From Thioalkalivibrio paradoxus ARh 1 (GTDB lineage Bacteria > Pseudomonadota > Gammaproteobacteria > Ectothiorhodospirales > Ectothiorhodospiraceae), in NCBI RefSeq assembly GCF_000227685.2, contig NZ_CP007029.1, forward strand, positions 594,501-658,500: a DNA stretch of 64,000 bases. Direction: 5' to 3'. This document shows positions 54,866 to 64,000 of the stretch, piece after piece; position 1 is the first letter of the stretch; the number at the start of each line of letters is the position of its first letter. Under the pieces are notes generated by a model that was given only the letters and a program-made list of their open reading frames with translations, ran no database searches and was not told the DNA's origin. A program made the position numbers and the translations under genes.

Positions 54866-57238
54866 ATGGACGTCAACAACACCCCGTATTTTCTGTTCAA
54901 GGACGAAGCGGACTTCGACAACGGCTCGTCCTTCTATGCCTGGAACGGTGGCTGCGGCGGCGCGCTCACGCTCGCCCAGCAACAATCCCTGCAACTGCCG
55001 GGCAATTCGCCGGCGGCGGCCCGAGCGCAGTGGCCGACTGCCGCGCCGCTGGTGCTCGATCCACACGGCCAGATCGGCCGCATCAGCCCGGATGGCCAAC
55101 GCCTCGAATGCAGCGTGGGCGGCGAGTTCCGGCCGCTGGAGGATCGGGAACTGGCGCCGGTGCAGGCGCCGGCCGGACGCTTCGTCGACCTGCACCTGGG
55201 CGGCGATGGCCGCCTCGTCGCGGCGTACCGGAACGACGACGGGCAAGGCATCGTGGTGTTCCACCTGCGCCGGCGCTGGCAGCAGCACCTGCCCCTGCCG
55301 CAGCCCGTGCTGCGTGCCGTGGTGGACCCGGACAGCCGGATCTGGTGCCTCAGCCAGGATCGCCTGTCGCTGTGCGAAGGGGAGCCCCTGCCGCTGCCGT
55401 ACCGCGCGCAGCCCGAGCGCTTCGAACCGCTGCATCAGGTGCCACAGCCGCTGCGCCTGCGCTGGCAGCAACCGCTGCCGGATGGCCTGACTCCGCTGGC
55501 CGTGGCCGCCGACGACGCGCACGTGTATGTGCTGGCCTATACCGCTTCCAACCGGCAGCGGATCCTGGTGCGACCGCGGACACCGGAGCCCGAGCGGGCA
55601 CTGAAGCCGTACCGGGTGGATCAGGCGGTGCCGTTTGCGCTGGACCTGACGGTCGCCGGTCCCGGCAAACTGGCGCTGATGCCGCCGGGGCTGTTTCCGG
55701 GCCTGCCCCGGCGCGACCTGGGCGCGAGCCGGCAACCGAGGGACTGTCCGGTGATCCGGCTGCAGGCGAGCGGCAAGGCGAGTTTGATCCGGGAACGCTA
55801 CCCCATGCAGTCCAAGGCCGGGCTGCGGTTCGTCAGCGCACTGGACGGCCGGTTGCGCTACCCGGCCGAAGCGGACCCGGCGTTCCCCGAGTTCTCCCCC
55901 AGGCCGCGGGAGCTGCATCCGCTGCGCCAGCCGCGATACGCCACTGCGGCGGCCGCAACGCTCCGGCAGACGCTGGATTCCGGCCAGCCGGGCAGCGTTT
56001 GGCACCGGATCTATCTGGAGGCTTCGATTCCCCGGAGCTGCGCGATCACGATCTACGCGAAGGCCTTCGACAACCCGGATGCACGCACTGCGACGCCCTA
56101 TCTGCGCCAGGTTGCCCCGCTGTGGACGCCGCACGCGTCGGAGCTTGCGTTCCAGTCCTGCGCGGTGACACCCAGGCCGAACGAGGCCGGATTGTTCGAG
56201 ATTCTGCTGCAGCGCCCTGGCGGCAATGTGCGACGCCTCTCCGGGCGCTACCTGCAGTTGCGCATCGTGATGCAGGGCGATGGCCGCCAGACGCCGTCCA
56301 TCCACGCGATGCGCGTGTACGGCCCCCGCTTCTGCTACCAGGAGGCGTACCTGCCCGGACATTTCCGCCAGGAAGAGGCGTACCTGCCCACAGCGGGCGG
56401 CGAGCCCGCCAGCGCCAATGCGGCCGACCTGCGCGAGCGCTTCCTGGCTTCCCTGGAGGGTATGCTGACACCCATCGAGGCCACGGTGGCAACCGCGGAG
56501 GCGCTGGTCTCTCCCGAATCCACCCCGGCTGACAACCTGCCGTGGATCGCCGAGCTCCTTGGTCAGCCGATTCCCGCCGGCTGGCCCGAAGGGCGCCGGC
56601 GGCGCCTGGTGCGGCATGCGACCCGGCTGCAGCAGTACCGCGGCACCGTGGCCGGCGTGCAGCTGGCGCTGGATATCGCCACCGACGGCGGCGTCCAGCG
56701 GGGCGAGGTGGTCGTGGTGGAGAATTTCCGCCTGCGCCGGACGATGGCGACGATCCTGGGCGTCGACATGGATGACCGCGACCACCCGCTGACCCTGGGC
56801 ACCGGCGTGACCGGCAACAGCATCGTGGGCGACAGCCTGATCCTGTCCGAAAGCGGTGCGCTGGAGTTCCTGGCGCTGTTCGCGCCGGAGCTGGCCGGGC
56901 TCGAACGCGAACAGGCGGTGCAGGCGTTCTTCGACCGGTACAGCCACCAGGTGAGCGTGCTGCTGCATGGCGACGCGCGTGCCCGTCGGCCGCAGGTGGA
57001 GCAGACGCTGTCCGAACAGATGCCGGCACACGTGCGCTGGCGGGTGTTCGAAAGCGATCACCCGTTCGTACTCGGTCTGGCGCCGCTGCTCGCGGTGGAT
57101 ACCTTCCTCGAGCACGCGCCGGCGCCAGGCCGCGTCACTCTGAACGACACCTATCTCGGCAGGGAAGGCCTGCTAAACAACCCGACGGCGCTGTCGCCGC
57201 GCGACGTCAACGCGCGGACCGGCGCCCCCGGAGCCTGA
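54866..57238 (+). CDS. Propeller-gpI tail protein
   Basis: 790 residues from ATG 54866 (in-frame GTGs lie upstream at 54848 and 54860). The first about 330 residues have beta-propeller-like repeated patterns (VLDPHGQIGRISPDGQRLEC, LRAVVDPDSRIWCLSQDRLS, TPLAVAADDAHVYVLAYTAS). The C-terminal part carries a P2-gpI-like tail domain (DNLPWIAELLGQPIPAGWPE, LVRHATRLQQYRGTVAGVQL). Such fused proteins occur in CIS loci at the baseplate periphery. Confidence 0.82.
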   Translation: MDVNNTPYFLFKDEADFDNGSSFYAWNGGCGGALTLAQQQSLQLPGNSPAAARAQWPTAAPLVLDPHGQIGRISPDGQRLECSVGGEFRPLEDRELAPVQAPAGRFVDLHLGGDGRLVAAYRNDDGQGIVVFHLRRRWQQHLPLPQPVLRAVVDPDSRIWCLSQDRLSLCEGEPLPLPYRAQPERFEPLHQVPQPLRLRWQQPLPDGLTPLAVAADDAHVYVLAYTASNRQRILVRPRTPEPERALKPYRVDQAVPFALDLTVAGPGKLALMPPGLFPGLPRRDLGASRQPRDCPVIRLQASGKASLIRERYPMQSKAGLRFVSALDGRLRYPAEADPAFPEFSPRPRELHPLRQPRYATAAAATLRQTLDSGQPGSVWHRIYLEASIPRSCAITIYAKAFDNPDARTATPYLRQVAPLWTPHASELAFQSCAVTPRPNEAGLFEILLQRPGGNVRRLSGRYLQLRIVMQGDGRQTPSIHAMRVYGPRFCYQEAYLPGHFRQEEAYLPTAGGEPASANAADLRERFLASLEGMLTPIEATVATAEALVSPESTPADNLPWIAELLGQPIPAGWPEGRRRRLVRHATRLQQYRGTVAGVQLALDIATDGGVQRGEVVVVENFRLRRTMATILGVDMDDRDHPLTLGTGVTGNSIVGDSLILSESGALEFLALFAPELAGLEREQAVQAFFDRYSHQVSVLLHGDARARRPQVEQTLSEQMPAHVRWRVFESDHPFVLGLAPLLAVDTFLEHAPAPGRVTLNDTYLGREGLLNNPTALSPRDVNARTGAPGA

Positions 57239-58143
57239 TGGAGCCCGCCATGTCGTCATCGGCCAAAGACTTTGCCACCGTCGAACAGGACGCCAACCTG
57301 GAGAGCCCGCTGCGGCGCGTTGCCTACGAGGCCGGCATGATGCTGGGCCTGGAGGCGACCCGTGACGAGCAGGGGTATCACCGCCGCCGGCTGACTCGCC
57401 AGCAGTACTGGCTGCACGGGGCCGGCACACTGGCCGGAATGGCGGTGAGTATCGACCCCGACGCGGCCGAGGATCCGGACACCGACATGACGGTGCGTGT
57501 GCTGGTCGGGCCGGGATTCGGCATCGACGGGCTGGGCCGCGAGGTGCTGGTGCATGAACCGTACTGCGTGAACCTAGGGGAGTGGCTGGCCGCGCAGGGC
57601 GAAACCGCCCTGCACGATGGCTTCGATGCCGGCGAAAGCCGCCTCTGGCTGCGCGTGAGCGTGCGCTACCAAGACTGCCCGGTGGCCGCACAGCCGGTAT
57701 TGGCACGCAAGCTCAACATGAGCACCGATCCGGTCCAGCCCAGCCGCATCGCCGATGGCGTGCTGCTCGAAATCCAGCCGGAACTGCCGCCAGCCGGGGA
57801 GCCCGGCTACCGGCCATGGCAGGCACACGGTCCGCTGGCGGATGCGCCCGAAGGGCTGACCGACGCCGAGCAGGCGACCCTGGCGGCCGCCGAAGCCGAG
57901 AGCGAGGCCGCCGGCCGGCTGATGAACCTGCACGCGCGGCTGCTGCACGCGCTGGATGACGGCGTCAGCCCCCAGACCGTGGCCGACCGGCTGCACGAGA
58001 GTGCCCGGCTGCTGCTTGCGCGCATCGCTATCGAGACCACCAGCCTGTCCCACATCGTGGTCAATCCTTCCCGCATCAGTGTCAACAACCTGGTCCGTCC
58101 ATTCCTGGTCACGCCCGGCCAGCTCGCCCATCTGGCGCGCTAG
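57238..58143 (+). CDS. CIS-locus protein, shared N-terminal module, first of three
   Basis: 301 residues, no signal peptide. The module shared with the next two proteins is seen as YEAGMMLGLEATRDEQGYHR, RLTRQQYWLHGAGTLAGMAV and VLVGPGFGIDGLGREVLV. The rest is unassigned, with an Ala/Glu-rich helix (about 205-245). The GTG/ATG start abuts the previous stop. Confidence 0.72.
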   Translation: MEPAMSSSAKDFATVEQDANLESPLRRVAYEAGMMLGLEATRDEQGYHRRRLTRQQYWLHGAGTLAGMAVSIDPDAAEDPDTDMTVRVLVGPGFGIDGLGREVLVHEPYCVNLGEWLAAQGETALHDGFDAGESRLWLRVSVRYQDCPVAAQPVLARKLNMSTDPVQPSRIADGVLLEIQPELPPAGEPGYRPWQAHGPLADAPEGLTDAEQATLAAAEAESEAAGRLMNLHARLLHALDDGVSPQTVADRLHESARLLLARIAIETTSLSHIVVNPSRISVNNLVRPFLVTPGQLAHLAR

Positions 58144-58162
58144 CCCTGAGCACGAGGTCGTC

Positions 58163-59851
58163 ATGAGCAACTCTACCGGTTTTCAACCCCTCGGCAGCGT
58201 TGGCCCCGCCGGGCGCGAGCTGGAACGCGTCGCGGACATCGATGCAAGGCTCACCCGCACGCATTACTTCGATGGCCGCCTGCTGACCGCGGAAGACCTG
58301 ATTCGCGACCAGGTGTACCTGGACCGGCGGCTCCGGGAGGTCGGCCAGGCGCTGGGTTCGGGTGTCGTGCGCGGGCTCGAGGTATCGCTGTCCGCAGCCG
58401 TGCTGGAGGTCAGCCCGGGCACGGCGGTCTCCGCGGCGGGACGGGTGCTCCAGCTCGCTCGTCCGCTGTCGCTCCATCTCGACGACCGGGCACTGATTGC
58501 ACGGTTGAACGCCGGCCGTCACCGCCGCCTGGAACGCGGCCTGTACGCGGTGACGCTGCACTACGCCGAGGTCCGAACGGATGTGGCCGAGGTGTTCCCG
58601 CGAGATCTGGGCGCGCGCGCCGAGGTGCAGCACGATCGCGTCAACGAGGGGGTGCAGCTGGCGCTCACGCCCCTGCCGCACCCGCTGCCGCAGCAAAGCC
58701 AACTGCACCTGCGTGCGCTGCTGATGCGCGAATACCTGGGTGGGGCGGCTGCGGGCGTGGTGCCGGAGGATGCGGTGGCGCTTGGGGTGCTCGCGGTTGC
58801 CGGCGACCGGCCACTGTGGCTGGACGGCGAGCTGCTGCGCCAGCCGCTGCGGCCACCGCACGCGCCCAACGCCCTGCAGTCGGACTTGGCCCGCCTGTAC
58901 GAGGCCCTGCTGCGCGACGTGCTCCGCGAACGCCGGATCACCAGCCCGGGCGCCGAGTTTGCCGCCGACCAGTATTTCAAGCTGCTGCCCCCGGTCGGAT
59001 CCCTGCCCAAGGCGGCCGTCGATCCATCGGCGGGACGCCAGAGTTACTTCCCCGAGTCCTTCCAGGTCTGGGTCGCGCCGGTGCGCGTGTCGGACCTGGA
59101 ACTGGTGCGGCAGGAGTCGCTGCGCCTGGAGCCGATCGACCTCGGCCACGACCAGGCGGTGGACATCATCGTGCTCGCGCCGCTGGCCAACCGGGACTAC
59201 GGCCGCTTCGCTCGCGCGCTGGAGCGCAGTCCTGCAGACACGGCTCGCCTTCCCTTCACCGACCCGCTGATGCTGCGCATCTACCCGATGCGGCCCGTGC
59301 ACGAACTCGATACCGACCGGGTGACCTGGGAAGCGATCTGGGACCGCGTCGGCGATGACCGGCTCATCTACGTGCGCCGGCCGTTGCGGGTGGCCGAAAC
59401 CGCGTTGAGCGGCATCGTGCTGGCCCAGGGCACCGCCCCTCCGCCGGAGCCGGACGACGGTCAAAGCCCCGCCGATGGCGTCCGACTGCTGCGGGACGAA
59501 GACTCGGTGCTGCTGAACCGGATCAACCTCGGGTGGCTCGCGTCGCTGCGCCCGCCGGGGGGGCGTGCCGCCGAGACCGCGCTCAGGGCGCTGATCCATG
59601 ACCACGGCGACGATGCGGTCACCCTCCAGGCGATGCTCGCGATCCTGCTGCGGGTCGAGCGCCGCTATGACGGCGTGATCTGGCAGACCCTGCGTCAGCT
59701 CGCCGACGACGGCCGGGTGCCCGCTTTCCGCGAGCGGCTGGTGGAGGCGCAGGCATCCGGGGAGACCACCGCCGATGCGGTCGCCGGCCTGGCCGGAGAG
59801 TTTGGCTTTGGAGCCGCCCTGGTCCGGTCCTGGCGGGCCGTGGAAGCCTGA
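58163..59851 (+). CDS. CIS-locus protein, shared N-terminal module, second of three
   Basis: 562 residues from ATG 58163. The module reads HYFDGRLLTAEDLIRDQVYL, DRRLREVGQALGSGVVRGLE and LEVSPGTAVSAAGRVLQL. Downstream it is rich in Leu/Arg helices and Pro, with no known domain. It is a soluble protein, probably a structural or fibre-associated part of the particle. Confidence 0.72.
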   Translation: MSNSTGFQPLGSVGPAGRELERVADIDARLTRTHYFDGRLLTAEDLIRDQVYLDRRLREVGQALGSGVVRGLEVSLSAAVLEVSPGTAVSAAGRVLQLARPLSLHLDDRALIARLNAGRHRRLERGLYAVTLHYAEVRTDVAEVFPRDLGARAEVQHDRVNEGVQLALTPLPHPLPQQSQLHLRALLMREYLGGAAAGVVPEDAVALGVLAVAGDRPLWLDGELLRQPLRPPHAPNALQSDLARLYEALLRDVLRERRITSPGAEFAADQYFKLLPPVGSLPKAAVDPSAGRQSYFPESFQVWVAPVRVSDLELVRQESLRLEPIDLGHDQAVDIIVLAPLANRDYGRFARALERSPADTARLPFTDPLMLRIYPMRPVHELDTDRVTWEAIWDRVGDDRLIYVRRPLRVAETALSGIVLAQGTAPPPEPDDGQSPADGVRLLRDEDSVLLNRINLGWLASLRPPGGRAAETALRALIHDHGDDAVTLQAMLAILLRVERRYDGVIWQTLRQLADDGRVPAFRERLVEAQASGETTADAVAGLAGEFGFGAALVRSWRAVEA

Positions 59852-59861
59852 GGAGGCCGTG

Positions 59862-62800
59862 ATGTCGAGCATTCTGCTGCACGATCCGATCCCCGCGTCA
59901 CCCCACCTGGAACGGCTGCATCTTTTCCCGGGCCGCCATCTGGGCGAGGACGAGTTCGACCGCCTACAGGCCTACGCCGATGCGCGGCTGGAACCGCTGC
60001 TGGCGGGCTACCCCCCGGGAATCCTCCACGGCCTGGAAGTCGCGGCCGACCGCGTGCCCGACGGCATCGACCCGCTGCACCCGTACCGACTGGGCGACGG
60101 CTGCTCGGTGGCGCCGGGGATGGCGGTGGCCGGCAACGGCAGGGCCGTCGGCGTGTACTACCCGCTTTACCAGCACTGGAACAGCCTGATCGAGACCCAC
60201 CTCGCCGAGACCGAAACCAGCGACGCGGGCGGAATATATTTCCTGATCCTGCGGCGCGCGCCGTTTCACATCGACGCCGATCCCGACGTCGATCCGTGCC
60301 AGCGCACCGAACTCGACCCGAACCGCGATTCCAGAAGGGTGGTGCTCGGGGCGCTGGCACTGCGTCGTGTCGCCTTGCCCTCCGGCGTCGCGGCCGGAGC
60401 CAGCCAGGAGCAGGCCGAGAACGCGGTGGCCGCGTACTGCGCGGACGGAGAATTCCTCGGCGACCTCGGCCACGCGGTACCCCTGGGATTGCTGGCGGTG
60501 GAGGAGACGGCCGAGGGGCCTCGGCCCCGCTGGTTTTCTGCCACCGTCGGGCGCTACCTGGCGCAGCCCGACAGCGGCTACAGGGTGCTGCACAGCCAGG
60601 TGACCGAGGCGTTTCGCCGCCTGGTCACCCGGGCGCGGCGCGCGGGCGAGCTTTCGGGCGACCCGGAATTCGATTTGCTGGCGTATCTCGAGGAGCATCT
60701 GCTGCTGGATTATCTGCCGGCGGCCGGCCAGCTGCCGTTGGCGCTGCTCCAGGATGCCGCGTCGGTAACGCCGCGCGTGGCGTTTCTGCCATCGCACCTG
60801 CGCATCGACGCGGTGGCAGTCCCCGACACGGCGGTCGATGAGCTCATTGACCGCCACTTGCCGCGGCGCGTGGTGGATCTGCGCCGTCCGGCAGGCGAAC
60901 ACCTGCGCCTGCTGCTGGCTGTCCCCGAACGCCACTACCGGCCGGAGATGCTCGACATCCCGCAGACCGATGGCCGCCTGGAGCAGGACGTCTACCGCTA
61001 TTTCATGCGCGCGCACGACAGCTGGCTTGCCTGGAGGCGCCAGTTCGGCCGGCTGTATTCCGTGCAGGAGGAGGCCGGTGCGGCCCTGACGCCGGAGCAG
61101 TTGCGCGCGCTGTCGCTGCCGCAGCCGGTCCCGCCCCCGGCCGTGCCGTCGACGGTGTTCGAGGCCATCGTCGAACGTGCGCGGTCGGAGCTGGAGAGTC
61201 CGCTCCCGCATCCCTACGACCGCGCGCTCCCGGAGCCGCCGGAGCGCTATCAGCAATGGTTCGATGACGGCGCACCGCCCGCGGCCTCTGAGCCGGAGGA
61301 CGACGGGCTGGTCATCCAGTACGCCATCGGCCAGGTGGAACTGGAGGCGCTCGATAACCGGATCCGCATCCTGCAGACGCGACTGAACAAGACCCAGGAC
61401 TACCTGCTGCTGCAACGTCAGCAGCTCGACTCGCAGACCGTGTCGCTGGCTGCACTGGCCGGCGGCGTCGCCGGCGATGGCTCGGGGCTGCAACTCGCGC
61501 GCTGGATGCCCTACACGCGGCTCAATCCGCTGCCGCTGGCGGCCGAGGCGGTGGCAGAAGCGGCAGAGCGGGAACAGCCGTCGCCGCCGGAGGAGGATGC
61601 GACGCCCCTACGTTCCTCCTCCGCCTCGCGGGAGGCGCTGTTCACGACGCTCTCGATGACGGCCGCCGACACGACCCACCGGGTCGCAATGACCCAGCCG
61701 CTAATTCCGACGCAGATCTCGTCGCTGGCCCGCAAGACGATCTCCACCACTGCCCAGAGCCAGCGTTTCTCCGTGCTGAAGCCGGCGACCCGATCCGCGG
61801 TCGAGTTCGGCATCAACAAGGCGCGCCTGGAGCAGATGACCACGCCCGCACGGAATCCGGTCGCGCCGCCTGCCTTCCAGGCGGAAACGCCGCGGGTCGG
61901 TGTGCTGAGCCACATCCATCCCGAGTTCAACGAGTACAAGAAGGCCTACGACGACATGGAGGCGCTGCTCGCCAACCTGGACGGGCTGTTCGACAGGAAG
62001 GAAACCAGGGCGATCAAGCGCCGGCTCCAGCGCATCCGCGATCGTGTGGGGCTGGAGCACCCGACCCAGATGGAAGAGAACCTACCCTGTGGTGATTCTA
62101 CCGCCGAGTTGGTCCAGCACCGCTACCAGCAACTGTTCAAGGCGGGGCAGATCCTGACCCAGCAGATTGCGATCATCGAGGCCCGTTTCGATACCCTTGA
62201 ACGTGACCTCAATGCCCGCTTGCGCGACCGCCAGGACCTGCAGCAGCGCCTGGTCAAGCTCGCGGCGATGATCGTCCAGGAACGGCAGGAACTCGATGTC
62301 CTGGACGGTCGGCGTCTGGAGCGCCTGGGAGACTATGCCGTGACGCAGCGGCTGCTCGATGAAGACTGGCGCAGGACCTACCTGCGCAACCAGGAGCGCA
62401 CCCGCCTGCTGACGACCGGGCTCTCCGGGCTGTACTACGTGCGGGTGAACTCCGCCGGGGTGAGTCTGCCGCTGGCCGACCCGCTGACGCTGCGCCACGG
62501 CAGCGCGCGCGATATCGTGCCCGGCTGTCCGGCCGACGCCGAGTACGAGCTGCCGGACAGCCTGGCGGCCTTCTTCGATACCGTGCGCGAGGTGCCGGTG
62601 GCCGACTGGGCGGCGCTGGCACCGGTACTTCCGCGGCTTGCCAACGCGGTACGTGTCGAGCAGGCAGCCGAACTGCGTCAGCTGCGGCTCGCCAGGCTTG
62701 GGCAACCGACGCCGAATCAGTCGACGCGGCTCCCGCTGCAGCAGGCGATGTCGAACCTGAACCGGCAGAACCTCGCCGTGCTGGGCACGCTGGCCAGTCA

Positions 62801-63488
62801 GGAGCCGCCGCTTCGGACCGCGTCGCTGAGCGCCTTCAACCGGGGCAATGCCCGCGTGCTTTCGCTGCAGGATCTGCTCACCGGCAGCGCCGGCAGGCCA
62901 CGCTACGACGCGAACCAGCTCCAGACCCGGCTCGAGCAGTGCATCGGCTGCCTGGTCGAGCACCTGGAACGCCTCGCTCCGTCGCTTCGCCTGGAGTGGT
63001 CGCAGCTGGCCGAGGACGACCGGCTGCCGCTGCCGGGTACGGGCCGCTGGCCGGGCCTCGATCGCGCCGAGCAGGACGACTTCAATACCGTGCGCACCAT
63101 CGTCGAACTGATCGACTGGTGGTTCCGCCAGCTCGTCCCGGACGCCTCCGGGGCCGGCCGGTCGGCGCTGCGGAACATGATTCGCGCGGCCGTGATTCAC
63201 TCTGCCCTGGGCGACCCGGCTGGGATCCTGCACGGGGAGGTGCAGGTGCCGCCGCGCCGCCTTGTGGTAGGCGAGCCGATGCGGCTGTCCCTGAACAAGC
63301 CGCCGCCGCCCGGAACGCTGCTGCAGTTGCTCGACCGCAGCCAGCAGGTGGTCGGGTTGCTCAGCGTCGCCGACGCCGATCAGCGTGGCGTGGTGGCCAA
63401 TCTCGTGCAGGTCGATCGCCCGGGTATCCCTGTGGGCAGCGGTTTCACCGTGGTGGCGAGCAAGTTGACCAAGGGGCTGGGCCGCTAG
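59862..63488 (+). CDS. Very large CIS-locus protein, shared N-terminal module, third of three
   Basis: 1208 residues from ATG 59862 with an AGGAGG site. The module is LFPGRHLGEDEFDRLQAYAD then GILHGLEVAADR and SVAPGMAVAGNGRAVGV. The C-terminal 500 residues are helical with coiled-coil-like stretches (VELEALDNRIRILQTRLNKT, AGQILTQQIAIIEARFDTLE). It is the largest protein in the window. Long helical proteins beside CIS baseplates can be tape-measure or fibre parts; I cannot assign which. Confidence 0.75.
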   Translation: MSSILLHDPIPASPHLERLHLFPGRHLGEDEFDRLQAYADARLEPLLAGYPPGILHGLEVAADRVPDGIDPLHPYRLGDGCSVAPGMAVAGNGRAVGVYYPLYQHWNSLIETHLAETETSDAGGIYFLILRRAPFHIDADPDVDPCQRTELDPNRDSRRVVLGALALRRVALPSGVAAGASQEQAENAVAAYCADGEFLGDLGHAVPLGLLAVEETAEGPRPRWFSATVGRYLAQPDSGYRVLHSQVTEAFRRLVTRARRAGELSGDPEFDLLAYLEEHLLLDYLPAAGQLPLALLQDAASVTPRVAFLPSHLRIDAVAVPDTAVDELIDRHLPRRVVDLRRPAGEHLRLLLAVPERHYRPEMLDIPQTDGRLEQDVYRYFMRAHDSWLAWRRQFGRLYSVQEEAGAALTPEQLRALSLPQPVPPPAVPSTVFEAIVERARSELESPLPHPYDRALPEPPERYQQWFDDGAPPAASEPEDDGLVIQYAIGQVELEALDNRIRILQTRLNKTQDYLLLQRQQLDSQTVSLAALAGGVAGDGSGLQLARWMPYTRLNPLPLAAEAVAEAAEREQPSPPEEDATPLRSSSASREALFTTLSMTAADTTHRVAMTQPLIPTQISSLARKTISTTAQSQRFSVLKPATRSAVEFGINKARLEQMTTPARNPVAPPAFQAETPRVGVLSHIHPEFNEYKKAYDDMEALLANLDGLFDRKETRAIKRRLQRIRDRVGLEHPTQMEENLPCGDSTAELVQHRYQQLFKAGQILTQQIAIIEARFDTLERDLNARLRDRQDLQQRLVKLAAMIVQERQELDVLDGRRLERLGDYAVTQRLLDEDWRRTYLRNQERTRLLTTGLSGLYYVRVNSAGVSLPLADPLTLRHGSARDIVPGCPADAEYELPDSLAAFFDTVREVPVADWAALAPVLPRLANAVRVEQAAELRQLRLARLGQPTPNQSTRLPLQQAMSNLNRQNLAVLGTLASQEPPLRTASLSAFNRGNARVLSLQDLLTGSAGRPRYDANQLQTRLEQCIGCLVEHLERLAPSLRLEWSQLAEDDRLPLPGTGRWPGLDRAEQDDFNTVRTIVELIDWWFRQLVPDASGAGRSALRNMIRAAVIHSALGDPAGILHGEVQVPPRRLVVGEPMRLSLNKPPPPGTLLQLLDRSQQVVGLLSVADADQRGVVANLVQVDRPGIPVGSGFTVVASKLTKGLGR

Positions 63489-64000
63489 ATGCCGGCGCCG
63501 CGCTGGGGCGTGGTGGTTGATCGACTGCGTCTGCCCGGGCAGACGCCCGACGTCCGCGCCGTGATGGCGCTGGTTGAAACCGCCGACTGGCCGCAGCGAC
63601 GCGACTGGGTGATCGTGCGCAGGATCGAGGCACGCGCGCCGCTTGGCCGCCTTGCCCGGCGCCTCGGTGAGGCGACCGATGCGCAGATCGATCAGGCGGT
63701 GTCGCCCGGTTCGGCGGGCGCGGACCGCGCGGCGGCGATCCGCTTCGTCGACCGGGCCGATCTGCTGGCCTGGCTGAGCGAGGATCTGGCCCGGGGGCGC
63801 GCGGCGACCCGCTGGTATTGGCAGCACTGGCGGCACCTGTTCGGCCGTCCGCCGGCGCGCGCGCTGGCGACACTCTGGCAGGATGACATCGCCCACCTTC
63901 CGGCGGTAACCGCCCGGCTGGCGGAACGCGGGGTCCTGGTCACCGTCTGGCAGGCACTGGATGTCGAGGCCGCGCAAGGGCTGGTCGCTGCGTATGCGCG
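63489..64000 (+). CDS. CIS-locus protein, partial (runs off the window)
   Basis: Starts one base after the previous stop and is open to the last base, 170 codons. It reads MPAPRWGVVVDRLRLPGQTP, Trp- and Arg-rich with WYWQHWRHLFGRPPARALAT. I do not recognise it. Probably a further component of the injection system. Confidence 0.7.
   Translation, partial: MPAPRWGVVVDRLRLPGQTPDVRAVMALVETADWPQRRDWVIVRRIEARAPLGRLARRLGEATDAQIDQAVSPGSAGADRAAAIRFVDRADLLAWLSEDLARGRAATRWYWQHWRHLFGRPPARALATLWQDDIAHLPAVTARLAERGVLVTVWQALDVEAAQGLVAAYA

Noticed and set aside
54806-57115. 769-residue minus-strand frame
   Set aside because: Shadow of the propeller-gpI gene; the sense strand carries the gpI-like domain.
58109-63977. 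Long minus-strand frames opposite the three module proteins
   Set aside because: Shadows; the sense frames share internal homology and have ribosome sites.
41655-64000. A replicating prophage
   Set aside because: No capsid, portal, terminase or replication genes; tail-only content with DUF4255, DUF5908 and CIS-tube proteins is that of an injection system.

Overview
The window is GC-rich, dense bacterial chromosome from a gammaproteobacterium. The ruv, tol-pal and que gene orders are typical of that class. A polysulfide/thiosulfate-reductase-type operon set among rhodaneses suggests a sulfur-metabolising lineage such as the Ectothiorhodospiraceae (Thioalkalivibrio-like); that placement is an inference from gene content only.

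Layout. (1) 1-12106 is conserved core: the 3' part of aspS, a small alpha/beta hydrolase, yebC, ruvCAB, ybgC-tolQRAB-pal-cpoB, queE and queC, all on the + strand and closely packed. (2) A tRNA-Lys(UUU) gene at 12169-12244 is the left attachment site of a 6.7-kb integrated island (12197-18903), bounded on the right by a 48-bp copy of the tRNA 3' end. The island is decayed. It holds a holin/endolysin remnant, an intact two-domain anti-phage deoxycytidylate deaminase (AvcD/DCD type) with a 58-codon overlapping downstream ORF, two diverged 228-bp direct repeats bracketing that cargo, a complete IS3-family element, and an integrase cut off by that element. (3) 18904-22257 holds a small minus-strand unit with a possible ribbon-helix-helix regulator and a complete IS66-family element with a perfect 8-bp target duplication. 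(4) 22422-32715 holds a secreted triple PA-domain protein (minus strand), then a sulfur respiratory locus: triple-rhodanese protein, PsrA/PsrB/PsrC-like molybdoenzyme complex, membrane-anchored rhodanese, and an 11-haem cytochrome c. Electrons or sulfane sulfur are probably exchanged among these at the periplasmic face of the membrane. (5) 32716-41654 is looser DNA: a small exported protein, a 93-aa hypothetical, a SoxH-like metallo-beta-lactamase-fold protein, a membrane protein, a modABC molybdate importer whose modE regulator has decayed beside a recognisable ModE box, gene fragments, and four copies of a ~115-bp palindromic MITE-like element, one of which supplies the modA stop codon. (6) 41655-64000 (continuing past the end) is a contractile injection system (eCIS/phage-tail-like) locus: DUF4255 cap protein, sheath, two tubes, a divergent second sheath-like protein, CIS tube/LysM-type protein, DUF5908 protein, split gpD and gpV spike genes, a large protein with a C-terminal membrane segment, gp25, gpJ, a propeller-gpI protein, and three consecutive proteins sharing an N-terminal module. 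The AAA+ ATPase and any effectors are not in the window.

Many very long antisense open frames (for example opposite the psr genes and the CIS genes) are high-GC shadows and are left out.
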